Made by a program: the position numbers and the translations under genes | Shown: in pieces, positions 35,843 to 45,207 of the stretch | How positions within the stretch are numbered: the stretch's first letter is position 1 | How the letters are laid out: every line of letters starts with the position of its first letter | Notes under the pieces: model-generated | What the model saw: only the letters and a program-made list of their open reading frames with translations | The model's database searches: none | What the model was told of the DNA's origin: nothing | Assembly: GCF_016008875.1 (NCBI RefSeq) | Contig: NZ_JADTQG010000009.1 | Location: 62,001 to 126,000 of the forward strand | Length of the DNA: 64,000 bases | Direction of reading: 5' to 3' | From: Ectopseudomonas mendocina | GTDB lineage: Bacteria; Pseudomonadota; Gammaproteobacteria; Pseudomonadales; Pseudomonadaceae

Positions 35843-36562
35843 CTAGAAACGAAACACTTCCGTATCGATCTTGATCGGTTCTGCCACCGGAATCTTCGGC
35901 CCGGCAGTGGTCGGTTCCTGCGGTTTGGCTTTGGCCACCGGCGGTTTTTTGCGCGGCTCGGGTGTCGGCTCGGCTGCGGCAACAGGTTGAATGGCCACTG
36001 CCATCTCAGCGGCCAGGCGCTGCAGCAGAGTGCTCTGCGCCTTGACCTGCTCGGCCAGCGGGCCCCCGTGTGGCTGCTCCAGGCGAATCAGGCGGCTGTC
36101 GCGCAGTTGTCCGCGCCGATCGAGCAAACGCCATTGTGCTTCGAGCACGGCCGGTTGGGTTGGGCCGGAGTCCAGGCGGGTAATGGTCAACATGACCTGT
36201 GCGTCGGCGCTAAAGCCTGGCGCGGCCGGAGCCAGTACCAGGCGCTGGCTATCCAGGCGCCAGGCCAGCTGGCGCAGAACCTGCTGATCGATATCGTTGG
36301 CCAGGCTGCTGGCCCAGCGAGCGTCCTGCGCGGCAACCAGGCTGCCATCGGCCTGGCGCTGCAGCAGATGCTGCTGGCGCAGGTAATCGGCCACGCTGAT
36401 CGGGCCGACCAGCACGGTTACACCATTGTCCTTGGTCGGCGTCACCGCATCGCCGCTGTCGAGTTGGTAAAGGGGCACCGGCTTCTGCTGCAGCAGGCTG
36501 CAACCGCTCAGTACGAGCAGCGCGGTCAGAAGCAGAGCCATCGGGCGTACTACAGTCATCAT
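35843..36562 (-). CDS. PqiC/YmbA-like ABC-transport auxiliary lipoprotein
   Basis: A 239-residue lipoprotein starting MMTVVRPMALLLTALLV with the lipobox LSGC. After the Cys comes YQLDSGDAVTPTKDNGV and VLVGPISVADYLRQQHLL, typical of the DUF330/PqiC domain found with MCE-type phospholipid transporters. A long Pro/Ala/Lys-rich tail (residues about 195-239) follows. No pqiA, pqiB, mla or mce gene is nearby, so it is an orphan. Two adjacent ATG codons at 36562 and 36559 are both possible starts. It converges on hldE. Confidence 0.75.
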   Translation of the reverse strand: MMTVVRPMALLLTALLVLSGCSLLQQKPVPLYQLDSGDAVTPTKDNGVTVLVGPISVADYLRQQHLLQRQADGSLVAAQDARWASSLANDIDQQVLRQLAWRLDSQRLVLAPAAPGFSADAQVMLTITRLDSGPTQPAVLEAQWRLLDRRGQLRDSRLIRLEQPHGGPLAEQVKAQSTLLQRLAAEMAVAIQPVAAAEPTPEPRKKPPVAKAKPQEPTTAGPKIPVAEPIKIDTEVFRF

Positions 36563-36729
36563 CAATTCCAGGCAGCCGCTTCTGGGGCAGCTGCACATCG
36601 ATCCCATATCATGCAGGGGGTCATGGACGACCCAGGGCGCGTATCATCCGTCAAACCGCGCTACGACTCCAGCCTTGGCTGCTTGCCGGTAGCGCGGATA
36701 TCCCGGACGAACGGGGCGTGTTGCCGACG

Positions 36730-38979
36730 CTATTCCACCAGAAGCTGGTCGACGCGCTGGAAGCCGCGCGGCAGCTTGTTGCCACGGCGGCCGCGCTCGC
36801 CCTTGTAATGCTCGAGGTCGTCGGCTTTGAGTGTCAGGGTACGCTTCCCGGCCTGCAAAACCAAACTGGAGCCGCTGGGCAGTACGGCCAGATCGGTCAG
36901 ATACTCCTCACGTGAGGCCACTCGCTCGCCAGGAATGCCGATGATCTTGTTGCCCTTGCCTTTGCCCAGTTGCGGCAGGTCGGTGACCTTGAACAGCAGC
37001 AGGCGGCCTTCGGTGGTCACGGCGGCCAGCCAGTCGTCTTCCAGGTTGGTGACCGGCTTGGGAGCAACCACCTTGGCGCCGTTGGGCAGGCTGAGCAGGG
37101 CCTTGCCGGCCTTGTTCTTGGCTTGCAGATCCTCGCCCTTGACCACGAAGCCGTAGCCGGCGTCGGAGGCGATCACGTACAGCGCGCTGTCTTCGGGGAG
37201 CATCACGCATTCGAAGGTCGCGCCCGGCGGCGGGGTCAGGCGGCCGGTCAGCGGTTCGCCCTGGCCTCGGGCTGATGGCAGGCTGTGGGCGGTGAGCGAA
37301 TAGCTGCGGCCAGTCGAATCGATAAACACCGCGTACTGGTTCGAGCGTCCGGGCGCTGCCGCCTTGAAGCCGTCGCCGGCCTTGTAGGACAGGCCCGTGG
37401 CGTCGATGTCGTGGCCTTTGGCGCAGCGCACCCAGCCTTTTTCCGAAAGCACCACGGTGACCGGTTCGGTCGGCATCAGCTCGGTTTCCGACAGCGCCTT
37501 GGCCTCGGCGCGGGCGACGATCGGCGAGCGGCGGTTGTCGCCGTACTTCTCGGCGTCTTCAAGAATTTCCTTGCGCACCAGCTTCTTCAGCTTGGCTTCG
37601 CTGCCGAGCAGCGCCAGCAGTTTCTCGCGCTCCTTGGCCAGTTCGTCCTGCTCGCCGCGGATCTTCATTTCTTCCAGGCGTGCCAGCTGACGCAGGCGGG
37701 TGTCGAGGATGTAGTCGGCCTGCACGTCGGTGAGACCAAAGGTTTCCATCAGCACCGGCTTGGGCGAATCCTCGGTGCGGATGATGCGGATCACCTCGTC
37801 GAGATTGAGGAAGGCGATCAGCAAGCCTTCCAACAGGTGCAGGCGCTTTTCCACCTTGTCCAGGCGGAACTGCAGGCGGCGCCGCACGGTGCCGACGCGA
37901 TAAACCAGCCACTCGCTGAGCAAGGTGCGCAGGTCCTTGACCTGCGGCTTGCCGTCGAGGCCGATGACGTTGGTGTTGACCCGGTAGCTGGACTCCAGAT
38001 CGGTGGTGGCGAACAGGTGGGTCATCAGTTCGTCGGCATCGACGCGATTGGAGCGCGGGATGATGACGATGCGGGTGGGGTTCTCGTGGTCCGACTCGTC
38101 ACGCAGGTCGGCGACCATCGGCAGTTTCTTGGCCTGCATCTGGCCGGCGATCTGCTCCAGCACCTTGGCCCCGGACACCTGATGCGGCAGGGCGGTGACG
38201 ACGATGTCGCCATCTTCGATGCGATAGACGGCGCGCATGCGCACCGAGCCACGGCCGGTTTCGTAGATCTTCAGCAGGTCGGCCTTGGGCGTGATGACCT
38301 CGGCTTCGGTGGGGAAGTCCGGGCCCTGGATATGCTCGCAAAGCTGCTCGACCGTGGCGCTCGGCTCGTCCAGCAGGCGCACGCAGGCGGCGGCGACTTC
38401 GCGCAGGTTGTGCGGTGGTACGTCGGTGGCCATGCCCACGGCGATGCCGGTGGTGCCGTTGAGCAGCAGGTTGGGCAGGCGCGCTGGCAGCGTCGCCGGT
38501 TCGTTCATCGTGCCGTCGAAGTTCGGCACCCAGTCCACGGTGCCCTGGCCGAGTTCGGCCAGCAGCACTTCGGAATAACGCGACAGGCGCGCCTCGGTAT
38601 AACGCATGGCTGCGAAGGACTTGGGATCGTCCGGCGCACCCCAGTTGCCCTGGCCGTCGACCAGGGTGTAGCGGTAGCTGAACGGCTGCGCCATCAGCAC
38701 CATCGCTTCGTAGCAGGCGCTGTCGCCGTGCGGGTGGAACTTGCCGAGCACGTCACCGACGGTACGCGCCGATTTCTTGTGCTTGGAGTCGGCGTCCAGG
38801 CCCAGCTCGCTCATGGCGTAGATGATACGGCGCTGCACGGGCTTGAGGCCGTCGCCGATATGCGGCAGCGCGCGGTCCATGATCACGTACATGGAGTAAT
38901 TGAGATAAGCCTGCTCGGTGAAGTCGGCGAGTGAACGACGTTCAACGCCTTCCAGGCTCAAATCGAGGGATTCGCTCAT
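36730..38979 (-). CDS. parC: DNA topoisomerase IV subunit A
   Basis: Breaks and rejoins DNA to decatenate replicated chromosomes, with ParE as ATPase. The 749 residues have the winged-helix domain with the catalytic Y127 in [12 protein letters not shown], the quinolone-resistance region [14 protein letters not shown] with the wild-type S87 and E91, a GyrA/ParC core and a C-terminal beta-pinwheel domain (for example [18 protein letters not shown]). It is the last gene of the parE-esterase-retropepsin-parC run, 7 bases after the retropepsin stop. Confidence 0.97.
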   Translation of the reverse strand: MSESLDLSLEGVERRSLADFTEQAYLNYSMYVIMDRALPHIGDGLKPVQRRIIYAMSELGLDADSKHKKSARTVGDVLGKFHPHGDSACYEAMVLMAQPFSYRYTLVDGQGNWGAPDDPKSFAAMRYTEARLSRYSEVLLAELGQGTVDWVPNFDGTMNEPATLPARLPNLLLNGTTGIAVGMATDVPPHNLREVAAACVRLLDEPSATVEQLCEHIQGPDFPTEAEVITPKADLLKIYETGRGSVRMRAVYRIEDGDIVVTALPHQVSGAKVLEQIAGQMQAKKLPMVADLRDESDHENPTRIVIIPRSNRVDADELMTHLFATTDLESSYRVNTNVIGLDGKPQVKDLRTLLSEWLVYRVGTVRRRLQFRLDKVEKRLHLLEGLLIAFLNLDEVIRIIRTEDSPKPVLMETFGLTDVQADYILDTRLRQLARLEEMKIRGEQDELAKEREKLLALLGSEAKLKKLVRKEILEDAEKYGDNRRSPIVARAEAKALSETELMPTEPVTVVLSEKGWVRCAKGHDIDATGLSYKAGDGFKAAAPGRSNQYAVFIDSTGRSYSLTAHSLPSARGQGEPLTGRLTPPPGATFECVMLPEDSALYVIASDAGYGFVVKGEDLQAKNKAGKALLSLPNGAKVVAPKPVTNLEDDWLAAVTTEGRLLLFKVTDLPQLGKGKGNKIIGIPGERVASREEYLTDLAVLPSGSSLVLQAGKRTLTLKADDLEHYKGERGRRGNKLPRGFQRVDQLLVE

Positions 38980-38986
38980 GCGGGCC

Positions 38987-39511
38987 TCATTGCAAAGTTG
39001 ATTGGCGCAGCACCAAGGTGCCGCCCTTCTGAGAAAATTCGAGTTGTTTCAGGGCGCTCATGCCCAGCAGGATCTCGTTGCCGTCCATGCCCGGAGCAAT
39101 CAGCGCGGAAATGTCATGCAGGACGATGTCGCCGAGCTGCAGGCGCTCCAGGCGCGTGCGGTGCGCGGTGGCGATACCGTTGGCGGTGCGGATCTGTACC
39201 GGCGCGCCGGCCTGCAGGCCGAGGTTTCGGGCGACCTGGCTGGGAATCGCCACCTGGGTGGCGCCGGTATCGAGCAGGAAGGTCACGTCCTGCCCGTCGA
39301 TCTGGCCGTTGACCACGTAGTGCCCCTGGCGGCTGCTGGCCAGGCTCACCTCGACGAAACCCTCGCCATGCAGCGACTGCGGCGCTTGGTTCGGGTTGCG
39401 CTGGCGATCTTCCCAGCCGCCAAAGAAATGCGTAGCCAGCAGCAGGCCGGCACCCCAGGCGAGCACCCACATCACGCGTCCGGCACGACGGCCGGGCGTC
39501 TGTTCACTCAC
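38987..39511 (-). CDS. Retropepsin-like aspartic protease, membrane anchored (TIGR02281-type)
   Basis: A 174-residue protein with an N-terminal membrane segment ([18 protein letters not shown]), then a single retropepsin-like domain with the active-site triad in [13 protein letters not shown] and a second half ending in [12 protein letters not shown]. Such clan AA proteases act as dimers on the periplasmic side; the substrate is unknown. Start taken at GTG 39511, which overlaps the stop of the upstream gene (GTGA). Part of the parE-parC operon, and present at the same place in P. aeruginosa (PA4965). Confidence 0.8.
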   Translation of the reverse strand: MSEQTPGRRAGRVMWVLAWGAGLLLATHFFGGWEDRQRNPNQAPQSLHGEGFVEVSLASSRQGHYVVNGQIDGQDVTFLLDTGATQVAIPSQVARNLGLQAGAPVQIRTANGIATAHRTRLERLQLGDIVLHDISALIAPGMDGNEILLGMSALKQLEFSQKGGTLVLRQSTLQ

Positions 39512-40491
39512 GGACGCCGGCTCCAGCCGCCCTTGGGCGCATTGAAGCGCCAAACGATGGGGCGTTCTTCACCATCGGCGCGGGTCTGGCTGCCATTGTC
39601 GACGCCGATCCAGGCGCCGTCCTTGTCGATCCACAGCGCTTCGGCCATGCCGTAGTCCGGCGCATAGCGGCGCGGCTCGCTCAGGGCCTCATCGGCGAAC
39701 GACCAGCAGATCTCCGCGACGCCGTCGCTCAGGGCGCGGCGGCAGATGCGATGCGCCTGGCGTTCCAGGGTGAAGAGTTTCTCGCCGAAATAGGCCAGGC
39801 CGGAGAAATCGCGAGGGGCCGGATGACCGCCAAGGGCTTGTGGCGAAGGCTCATCACCGCTTTCGCTGGTCAACACGCAGCCGCCGGTGCACCGCCAACT
39901 GCTGTTGCTACGATGCAGCACGGCAAGACCGCGGCGGCGCTGCTCGGCGGCCAGCCACAGGCGCTCACCGGCAGGGTCGACGGCGATGCCTTCGAAACCC
40001 TGGTTGAAGTGCAGCAGCATGCCGCTGGCGCGGGCCTGGCGCACCAGTCCGCTGGGCAGGTTGAGCCACTGGGCGTTGCCGTTGCTGGTGACCTGCAAAA
40101 CGGCGGCGCGGGTTTCGCTGACCAGATAGCGGTTGCCTTGCGTGTCGCATGACAGGCCCTCGAAATCCAGCTTGCCGCCGCGTACCAGGCCGGCCGCCCA
40201 GTTGCGCATGCGCAGGCCCCAGGGCAGGGCGCTTTCGGGCGGCTCGGGCGTGACGAAGGTTTCCGCCTCGGCACGCAGCAGACCGTCTTCGCGGTGCAAT
40301 TGATAGAGGCGGTCGTCATCGCGGTCGGATACCGCCCACAACGTCTCGCCGCACAGCGCCAGGCCGGACAGGTTGCCGTTGGGCATGTCCGTTACCGGAT
40401 ACTCGGCCTGCAATTGCAGCTCTTCCAGCACCACTGGCTCGGCATTCGCGACGCCGGCCAACAGACCGAGTGCAAGGAGATGATTACGCAT
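39508..40491 (-). CDS. Esterase-like activity of phytase family protein, secreted
   Basis: A 327-residue protein with a cleavable signal peptide (MRNHLLALGLLAGVANA). The mature part has NLSGLALCGETLWAVSDRDD, LDFEGLSCDTQGNRYLVSE, QGFEGIAVDPAGERLWLAAE and RDFSGLAYFGEKLFTLER, a repeated beta-propeller pattern of the phytase-esterase-like family. Substrate unknown, presumably periplasmic. Start ATG 40491 overlaps the TGA of parE by one base (TGATG), and its stop overlaps the next start. Confidence 0.8.
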   Translation of the reverse strand: MRNHLLALGLLAGVANAEPVVLEELQLQAEYPVTDMPNGNLSGLALCGETLWAVSDRDDDRLYQLHREDGLLRAEAETFVTPEPPESALPWGLRMRNWAAGLVRGGKLDFEGLSCDTQGNRYLVSETRAAVLQVTSNGNAQWLNLPSGLVRQARASGMLLHFNQGFEGIAVDPAGERLWLAAEQRRRGLAVLHRSNSSWRCTGGCVLTSESGDEPSPQALGGHPAPRDFSGLAYFGEKLFTLERQAHRICRRALSDGVAEICWSFADEALSEPRRYAPDYGMAEALWIDKDGAWIGVDNGSQTRADGEERPIVWRFNAPKGGWSRRP

Positions 40492-42389
40492 CAGGCCAGT
40501 ACCTCGGCCAGGTTGCCCTTGGTTTCCAGCCAGTTCTTGCGGTCACTGGCGCGTTTTTTCGCCAGCAGCATGTCCATCACTTCGCGGGTGCCCTCGAAGT
40601 CGTCCAGGGTCAGCTGCACCAGGCGGCGGGTGTTGGGGTCCATGGTGGTTTCGCGCAGCTGCGGCGGGTTCATCTCGCCGAGGCCCTTGAAGCGGGTGAC
40701 CTGCGGCTTGCCGCGGCGCTTCTCGGCCACCAGGCGGTCGAGGATGCCGTCGCGCTCGGCGTCGTCCAGGGCGTAGAAGATTTCCTTGCCCAGATCAATC
40801 CGATACAGCGGCGGCATGGCGACATAGACGTGGCCGGCGTCGACCAGCGTACGGAAATGGCGCACGAACAGGGCGCAGAGCAGCGTGGCGATGTGCAGGC
40901 CGTCGGAGTCGGCGTCGGCGAGGATGCAGATCTTGCCGTAGCGCAGCCCGGAGAGATCGCTGGAGCCCGGGTCGATGCCGATGGCCACGGCGATGTCGTG
41001 CACTTCCTGGCTGGCCAGCACTTCGCTGCCGTCGACTTCCCAGGTGTTCAGGATCTTGCCGCGCAGCGGCATGATGGCCTGGAACTCCTTGTCACGCGCC
41101 TGCTTGGCGCTGCCGCCGGCCGAGTCGCCCTCGACCAGGAACAGCTCGCAGCGCAGCGGGTTCTGCCCCGCGCAGTCGGCCAGCTTGCCGGGCAGCGCCG
41201 GGCCCTGGGTGATCTTCTTGCGCTCGACCTTCTTGCCCGCCTTGAGGCGGCGGCCGGCGTTGCTGATGGCCAGTTCGGCCAGCTGCAGACCGGTTTCCGG
41301 GTTGGCGTTGAGCCACAGGCTGAAGGCGTCCTTGACCACGCCGGAGACGAAGGCCGCGGCCTCACGCGAGGACAGGCGCTCCTTGGTCTGGCCGGAGAAC
41401 TGTGCGTCCTGCATTTTCATCGAAAGGACGAAGGCGATGCGCTCCCAGACGTCTTCCGGCGCCAGTTTGACCCCGCGCGGCAGCAGGTTGCGGAACTCGC
41501 AGAACTCGCGCATGGCGTCCAGCAGACCCTGGCGCAGTCCATTGACGTGGGTGCCGCCCTGAGCGGTGGGGATCAGGTTGACGTAGCTTTCCTGCACCGC
41601 ATCGCCGCCTTCGGGCAGCCACAGCAAGGCCCAGTCGACCGCCTCCTTGTTGCCGGCCAGGCTGCCTACGAACGGCTCGGCAGGCAGGCGCTCGAACTCG
41701 CTGACCGCATCCACCAGATACGAGCGCAGGCCGTCCTCGTAGAGCCACTCGACCTTCTCGCCGGCGGCCTTGTCCTCGAACGTGACGGAAAGGCCTGGGC
41801 ACAGCACGGCCTTGGCCTTGAGCACGTGCTTGAGGCGGCTGACGGAGAACTTGAAGGAGTCGAAGTACTTGGCGTCCGGCCAGAAGTGCACGCTGGTGCC
41901 GGTGTTGCGCTTGCCGACGCTGCCGATCACTTCCAGCTCGCTGGCCTTGAAGCCGTCGGCGAAGCTCATCTGGTATTCGTTGCCGTCACGCTTGACGGTG
42001 ACCACCACGCGGGTCGACAGGGCATTGACCACGCTGATGCCGACGCCGTGCAAGCCGCCGGAGAACTGGTAGTTTTTGTTGCTGAACTTGCCGCCGGCAT
42101 GCAGCTTGGTGAGGATCAGCTCGACACCTGGCACGCCTTCTTCCGGGTGGATGTCCACCGGCATGCCACGGCCGTCATCGAGGACTTCCAGCGAGTTGTC
42201 CTCGTGGAGGATCACCTGAATCGACTTGGCGTGCCCGGCCAGGGCTTCGTCGACACTGTTGTCGATCACTTCCTGGGCGAGGTGGTTGGGCCGGGTGGTG
42301 TCGGTGTACATGCCCGGGCGCTTGCGCACCGGGTCGAGGCCGGAAAGGACTTCGATGGCGTCTGCGTTATAGGCGTTCTGCTGGGCCAT
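40491..42389 (-). CDS. parE: DNA topoisomerase IV subunit B
   Basis: ATPase subunit of topoisomerase IV. The 632 residues have the GHKL fold with DNSVDEALAGHAKS, DDGRGMPVDIHP and QFSGGLHGVGISVVNAL, then the TOPRIM domain with EGDSAGGSAKQARDKEF and the metal-site DADSDGLHIATLL. Start MAQQNAYNADAIEVLSGLDP is the usual one. It is followed by two envelope proteins and parC, all overlapping or nearly so. The long forward-strand frame over this gene is an antisense shadow. Confidence 0.97.
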   Translation of the reverse strand: MAQQNAYNADAIEVLSGLDPVRKRPGMYTDTTRPNHLAQEVIDNSVDEALAGHAKSIQVILHEDNSLEVLDDGRGMPVDIHPEEGVPGVELILTKLHAGGKFSNKNYQFSGGLHGVGISVVNALSTRVVVTVKRDGNEYQMSFADGFKASELEVIGSVGKRNTGTSVHFWPDAKYFDSFKFSVSRLKHVLKAKAVLCPGLSVTFEDKAAGEKVEWLYEDGLRSYLVDAVSEFERLPAEPFVGSLAGNKEAVDWALLWLPEGGDAVQESYVNLIPTAQGGTHVNGLRQGLLDAMREFCEFRNLLPRGVKLAPEDVWERIAFVLSMKMQDAQFSGQTKERLSSREAAAFVSGVVKDAFSLWLNANPETGLQLAELAISNAGRRLKAGKKVERKKITQGPALPGKLADCAGQNPLRCELFLVEGDSAGGSAKQARDKEFQAIMPLRGKILNTWEVDGSEVLASQEVHDIAVAIGIDPGSSDLSGLRYGKICILADADSDGLHIATLLCALFVRHFRTLVDAGHVYVAMPPLYRIDLGKEIFYALDDAERDGILDRLVAEKRRGKPQVTRFKGLGEMNPPQLRETTMDPNTRRLVQLTLDDFEGTREVMDMLLAKKRASDRKNWLETKGNLAEVLA

Positions 42390-42404
42390 AGGGTCTCTAG
42401 TTCA

Positions 42405-43016
42405 TCAATTAAATGCGGAAAAGTCGATATCGCGCCAGAGTGTGGCGTTAATACCGGCAAAAGCGAAGAGTATCGGCAGGCGCTCGGCGAAACCCTGGAA
42501 GCCATGGTCGCCACCGGCCTGGATGCGCAGGGCGCAGCCGCGGTAGTAACGCTCGGCGTCGCGGTAGTCGAGGGTTTCGTCGCCGGTCTGCAGCCAGACC
42601 TGGTAACGCATCGGGTCGCTCGGTGGCGGAACTTCGAGTTCGGCCAGAGCCTGAACGTGATCCTCGGTCAGGTCCCAGGTCTCGTCGCTGTAGTAGTTCT
42701 TCTGCGGGCCGAGGTAACCGTCGAAGCGCGAGTGTGGCTGTACGGCGGGGTTGATCAGCAGCGCCTTGAGCCCGTGCTGCTCGGCGAGGTAGGTGGCGTA
42801 ATAGCCGCCCAGCGAGCTGCCCACCAGCACAGGGTTATCCAGCTCGTTGACCAGCGCCTGCAACTGGGCCATCGCCTGACGCGGATGGTGATGCAGTGCG
42901 GGCACGCGCAACTGCTTTTCCAGGCCGAGGTGTGCCATGGCGCGGCTCAACTGGCTGGCTTTGTGCGAGGCGGGCGAGCTGTTGAGGCCGTGTATATAAA
43001 GGATGGATGCGGTCAT
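42405..43016 (-). CDS. yqiA: YqiA-type alpha/beta-fold esterase
   Basis: A 203-residue esterase of the YqiA/YcfP family, small alpha/beta hydrolases with activity on short acyl esters. It starts MTASILYIHGLNSSPASHK; the nucleophile elbow is GSSLGGYYAT (S68), the acid is in TGDETLDYRDA and the histidine in GGDHGFQGF. parE starts 15 bases downstream of the stop, so they are one transcript; yqiA-parE linkage is also seen in enterobacteria. Confidence 0.88.
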   Translation of the reverse strand: MTASILYIHGLNSSPASHKASQLSRAMAHLGLEKQLRVPALHHHPRQAMAQLQALVNELDNPVLVGSSLGGYYATYLAEQHGLKALLINPAVQPHSRFDGYLGPQKNYYSDETWDLTEDHVQALAELEVPPPSDPMRYQVWLQTGDETLDYRDAERYYRGCALRIQAGGDHGFQGFAERLPILFAFAGINATLWRDIDFSAFN

Positions 43017-43060
43017 GGAGCGGGAGGCTACTACAAAAAGCGGCTATAAGCTGCAAGCGT

Positions 43061-43083
43061 GTAGGAGCGAATTTATTCGCGAC
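43061..43083. repeat. REP-like palindromic element
   Basis: GTAGGAGCGAATTTATTCGC plus GAC. The core GCGAAT-TT-ATTCGC is a perfect 6-bp inverted repeat. The GTAGGAGCG start is typical of the dispersed REP elements common in pseudomonads. Located in the 102-base gap between yqiA and cpdA. Confidence 0.75.
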
Positions 43084-43118
43084 AAAGGCGACCTCCAGCT
43101 CCTCACAATCAGGGGCGT

Positions 43119-43934
43119 TCAGTAGCCCTTTACGCTGTAATCCACTTCGAACTGGATGCCGGTGACGCGCGATACGCCGGTGTCCAGCGTGCCGTCGGCA
43201 TGCAGGCGCAGCCAGCGATAACCTGGGGCCTCGCTGCCGACCTGGAAGTCTTCGCTGCCTGGGGCGAATTGTACGCAGGTCGAGGGCGAGGCGATCAGGC
43301 GCAGATTGTCGCGCACCTGGTCGAATTCCTGGTGCACGTGCCCCCAGAGCACGGCACGGGCGTGCGGGTGGCGGCCGAGGATGGCGAACAGGGCATCGGC
43401 ATTGCGCAGGCCGATGGGGTCCATCCACTTGCAGCCGATCGGCACCGGATGGTGGTGCAGGCAGATCAGGTGATGGCGCTGCGGCGCTTCGCTGAGGGAG
43501 CGCTCGAGCAGATCGAGCTGGTTCTCGGCGAGAAAGCCCGGCACCGCGCCGGGGATCGAGGAATCGAGCATGACGATGCGCCAGGCACCGAGGTCGGTCA
43601 CCGGCTCCAGTAGCTCGCTGCCTTTGCACACCGCCTGCATCGGCGGCGTTTCGTCGTGGTTGCCGGCCAGCCAGCGGCACGGCGCGCCGATCGCCGCGGT
43701 GAGTTGGCGAAAGCGCTGATAGGACGCCTCGCTGCCGTCCTGGGAAAGGTCGCCCGTGGCCAGGATCAGGTCGATCTGCGGCTGTTGTTCCTGCACCTGC
43801 TGGATCACTCGCTGCAGGCTGTCGCAGGTGTCCATGCCCAGCAGCTTACCGTCCGCTTCGGCGAACAGATGGCTGTCGGACAACTGCACCAGCAGAACCG
43901 AGGAATCAGAGGGTGGGGTGGGCAGGCTCGGCAA
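43119..43934 (-). CDS. cpdA: 3',5'-cyclic AMP phosphodiesterase
   Basis: Hydrolyses cAMP and so dampens Vfr/CRP signalling. The 271-residue metallophosphoesterase has all family blocks: VQLSDSHLF, ATGDLSQDGS, LAGNHDE, LHHHPVPIGC and LWGHVHQEF. The start is TTG at 43934, chosen because a perfect AAGGAG lies six bases upstream and the family N-terminus begins there; the longer frame to 44015 has no support. A terminator-like hairpin at 44019-44039 separates it from the upstream DUF1249 gene, so it may have its own promoter in 43935-44018. Confidence 0.92.
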   Translation of the reverse strand: MPSLPTPPSDSSVLLVQLSDSHLFAEADGKLLGMDTCDSLQRVIQQVQEQQPQIDLILATGDLSQDGSEASYQRFRQLTAAIGAPCRWLAGNHDETPPMQAVCKGSELLEPVTDLGAWRIVMLDSSIPGAVPGFLAENQLDLLERSLSEAPQRHHLICLHHHPVPIGCKWMDPIGLRNADALFAILGRHPHARAVLWGHVHQEFDQVRDNLRLIASPSTCVQFAPGSEDFQVGSEAPGYRWLRLHADGTLDTGVSRVTGIQFEVDYSVKGY

Positions 43935-44018
43935 GACCGTCTCCTTGGGCTTTATCGAGTGAATTATGGTGGTTGCCGCCACAAAGGGAAAACCCGGGAA
44001 GCGGACGCAGATCACAGA

Positions 44019-44039
44019 AAAAACGCCGAAAGCGTTTTT
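44019..44039 (-). terminator. Rho-independent terminator after the DUF1249 gene
   Basis: AAAAACGC-CGAAA-GCGTTTTT: an 8-bp stem, symmetrical, so T-tracts follow on either strand. On the minus strand it ends the thiC/nudF/DUF1249 direction before cpdA. Confidence 0.65.
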
Positions 44040-44150
44040 CGCCTTTCCTCACCATGACCCGCTGGGTGGCCATCATGTAATGGCAAGTCACACAAGCATG
44101 CGACGACGCGCTATCGGCCGGATGGAAAGAAGCTTGAAGACTAGGGCGTG

Positions 44151-44597
44151 TTACATCACCGGCTGCGGCTCGTGTCCACAGGTCAGGCAGTGGCTCAGCC
44201 ACTCGCCGAGGAAGAGGTTGAGCTGGCTCTTTTCATCCGGCTGATGCATGGCAGCGTTCGGATAAGGGTAGCGAATGTGCAGGCGGCGGGCATTCTCGGC
44301 ACCGACCACTTCAGCCATGCGCGCGTCGTGATAGACCCGCACTTCCAGCTGCGGCACCGGCAGCCAGGGCCGGCTGTGTTCCTGGCGCACGCACAGGGTG
44401 GTGGTGTAGGGGCAGGTTTCCAGCACTTCCAGGGCCAGCACGCCGAGCAGGTGTTCGCCCTGGCTCAGGGCGACGCGGCGGCTTTCGGTGTGCTCGCGCA
44501 TATGCGGCAGCAGGCGCATCAGGCGCGCATAGTTGGCCTCGCAAGCCGCCTGCAGCTCGACCAGGTCGACCCGATAGCGCTCGCGTAGCAGATTCAC
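44151..44597 (-). CDS. DUF1249 family protein
   Basis: A 148-residue conserved protein of unknown function (YqiB-like) starting (V)NLLRERYRVDLVELQAACEA. Conserved parts are NYARLMRLLPHMR, LEVRVYHDARMAEVV and the acidic/His-rich end NLFLGEWLSHCLTCGHEP. The GTG at 44597 overlaps the nudF stop (GTGA) and has GGGGG seven bases upstream; GTG 44603 would be too close to that site. The nudF-DUF1249-cpdA-yqiA-parE order is shared with E. coli, so a functional link to nucleotide turnover is possible but unproven. Confidence 0.82.
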   Translation of the reverse strand: MNLLRERYRVDLVELQAACEANYARLMRLLPHMREHTESRRVALSQGEHLLGVLALEVLETCPYTTTLCVRQEHSRPWLPVPQLEVRVYHDARMAEVVGAENARRLHIRYPYPNAAMHQPDEKSQLNLFLGEWLSHCLTCGHEPQPVM

Positions 44598-45190
44598 GAC
44601 CACATCCCCCGCACTTCGTCGCGGTTCAGCGCCAGCCATTGCAGGGCGATGATGCTCGCCGCGTTGTTGATGCGTCCGTCGCGCACGGCGGCCAGGGCAT
44701 CGGCCAGGGGCATCACATGCACGCGAATGTCCTCACCTTCCTCGGGCAGGCCATGGACGCCGCCGGCACCGGCGCTGTCGCAGCGACCGAGGAACAGGTG
44801 GACGAACTCGTCGGAGCCGCCAGGGGAGGGGAAGTACTGGGTGATGGGCCACAGCGGGCCGAGGGTCAGGTCAGCTTCTTCGACCGCTTCGCGAAGCGCG
44901 ACCTCCTCGGGCTCCTCGTCCTTGTCGATCAGACCGGCAACCAGCTCAAGCAGCCAGGGATTGGCTTTGTCCATGGCGCCGACACGGAACTGTTCGATCA
45001 GCACCACCTCGTCGCGCTGCGGGTCATAAGGCAAGACGCAGACGGCGTCATGGCGCACGAACAGCTCGCGGGTCAGCTGCGGGCCCATGTTGCCGGCGAA
45101 CTGGCGATGGCGCAGCTTGATCCGGTCGAGGCGATAGAAGCCGCGAAAGCAGCTCTCGCGCTCGATGATGTCGATGTCGTGTTTATCCAT
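44594..45190 (-). CDS. nudF: ADP-ribose pyrophosphatase (Nudix)
   Basis: Hydrolyses ADP-ribose and related nucleoside diphosphate sugars. The 198 residues carry the Nudix box GLIDKDEEPEEVALREAVEE followed by ADL; the glycine usually found before the last hydrophobic residue (EEAGL) is Asp here, while the metal-binding REAVEE glutamates are intact. ATG 45190 follows GAGGAG at four bases; the longer frame is unsupported. A perfect 11-bp hairpin lies just upstream (45208-45236). Operon with the DUF1249 gene. Confidence 0.9.
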   Translation of the reverse strand: MDKHDIDIIERESCFRGFYRLDRIKLRHRQFAGNMGPQLTRELFVRHDAVCVLPYDPQRDEVVLIEQFRVGAMDKANPWLLELVAGLIDKDEEPEEVALREAVEEADLTLGPLWPITQYFPSPGGSDEFVHLFLGRCDSAGAGGVHGLPEEGEDIRVHVMPLADALAAVRDGRINNAASIIALQWLALNRDEVRGMWS

Positions 45191-45207
45191 GATGCTCCTC
45201 AGATGGT

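Noticed and set aside
37285..38934. Forward ORF of 549 codons
   Set aside because: Antisense to parC; no domain signature.
40470..43049. Long forward ORF of 859 codons
   Set aside because: Antisense to parE and yqiA, both fully recognisable. High-GC third-position bias leaves the opposite frame open.
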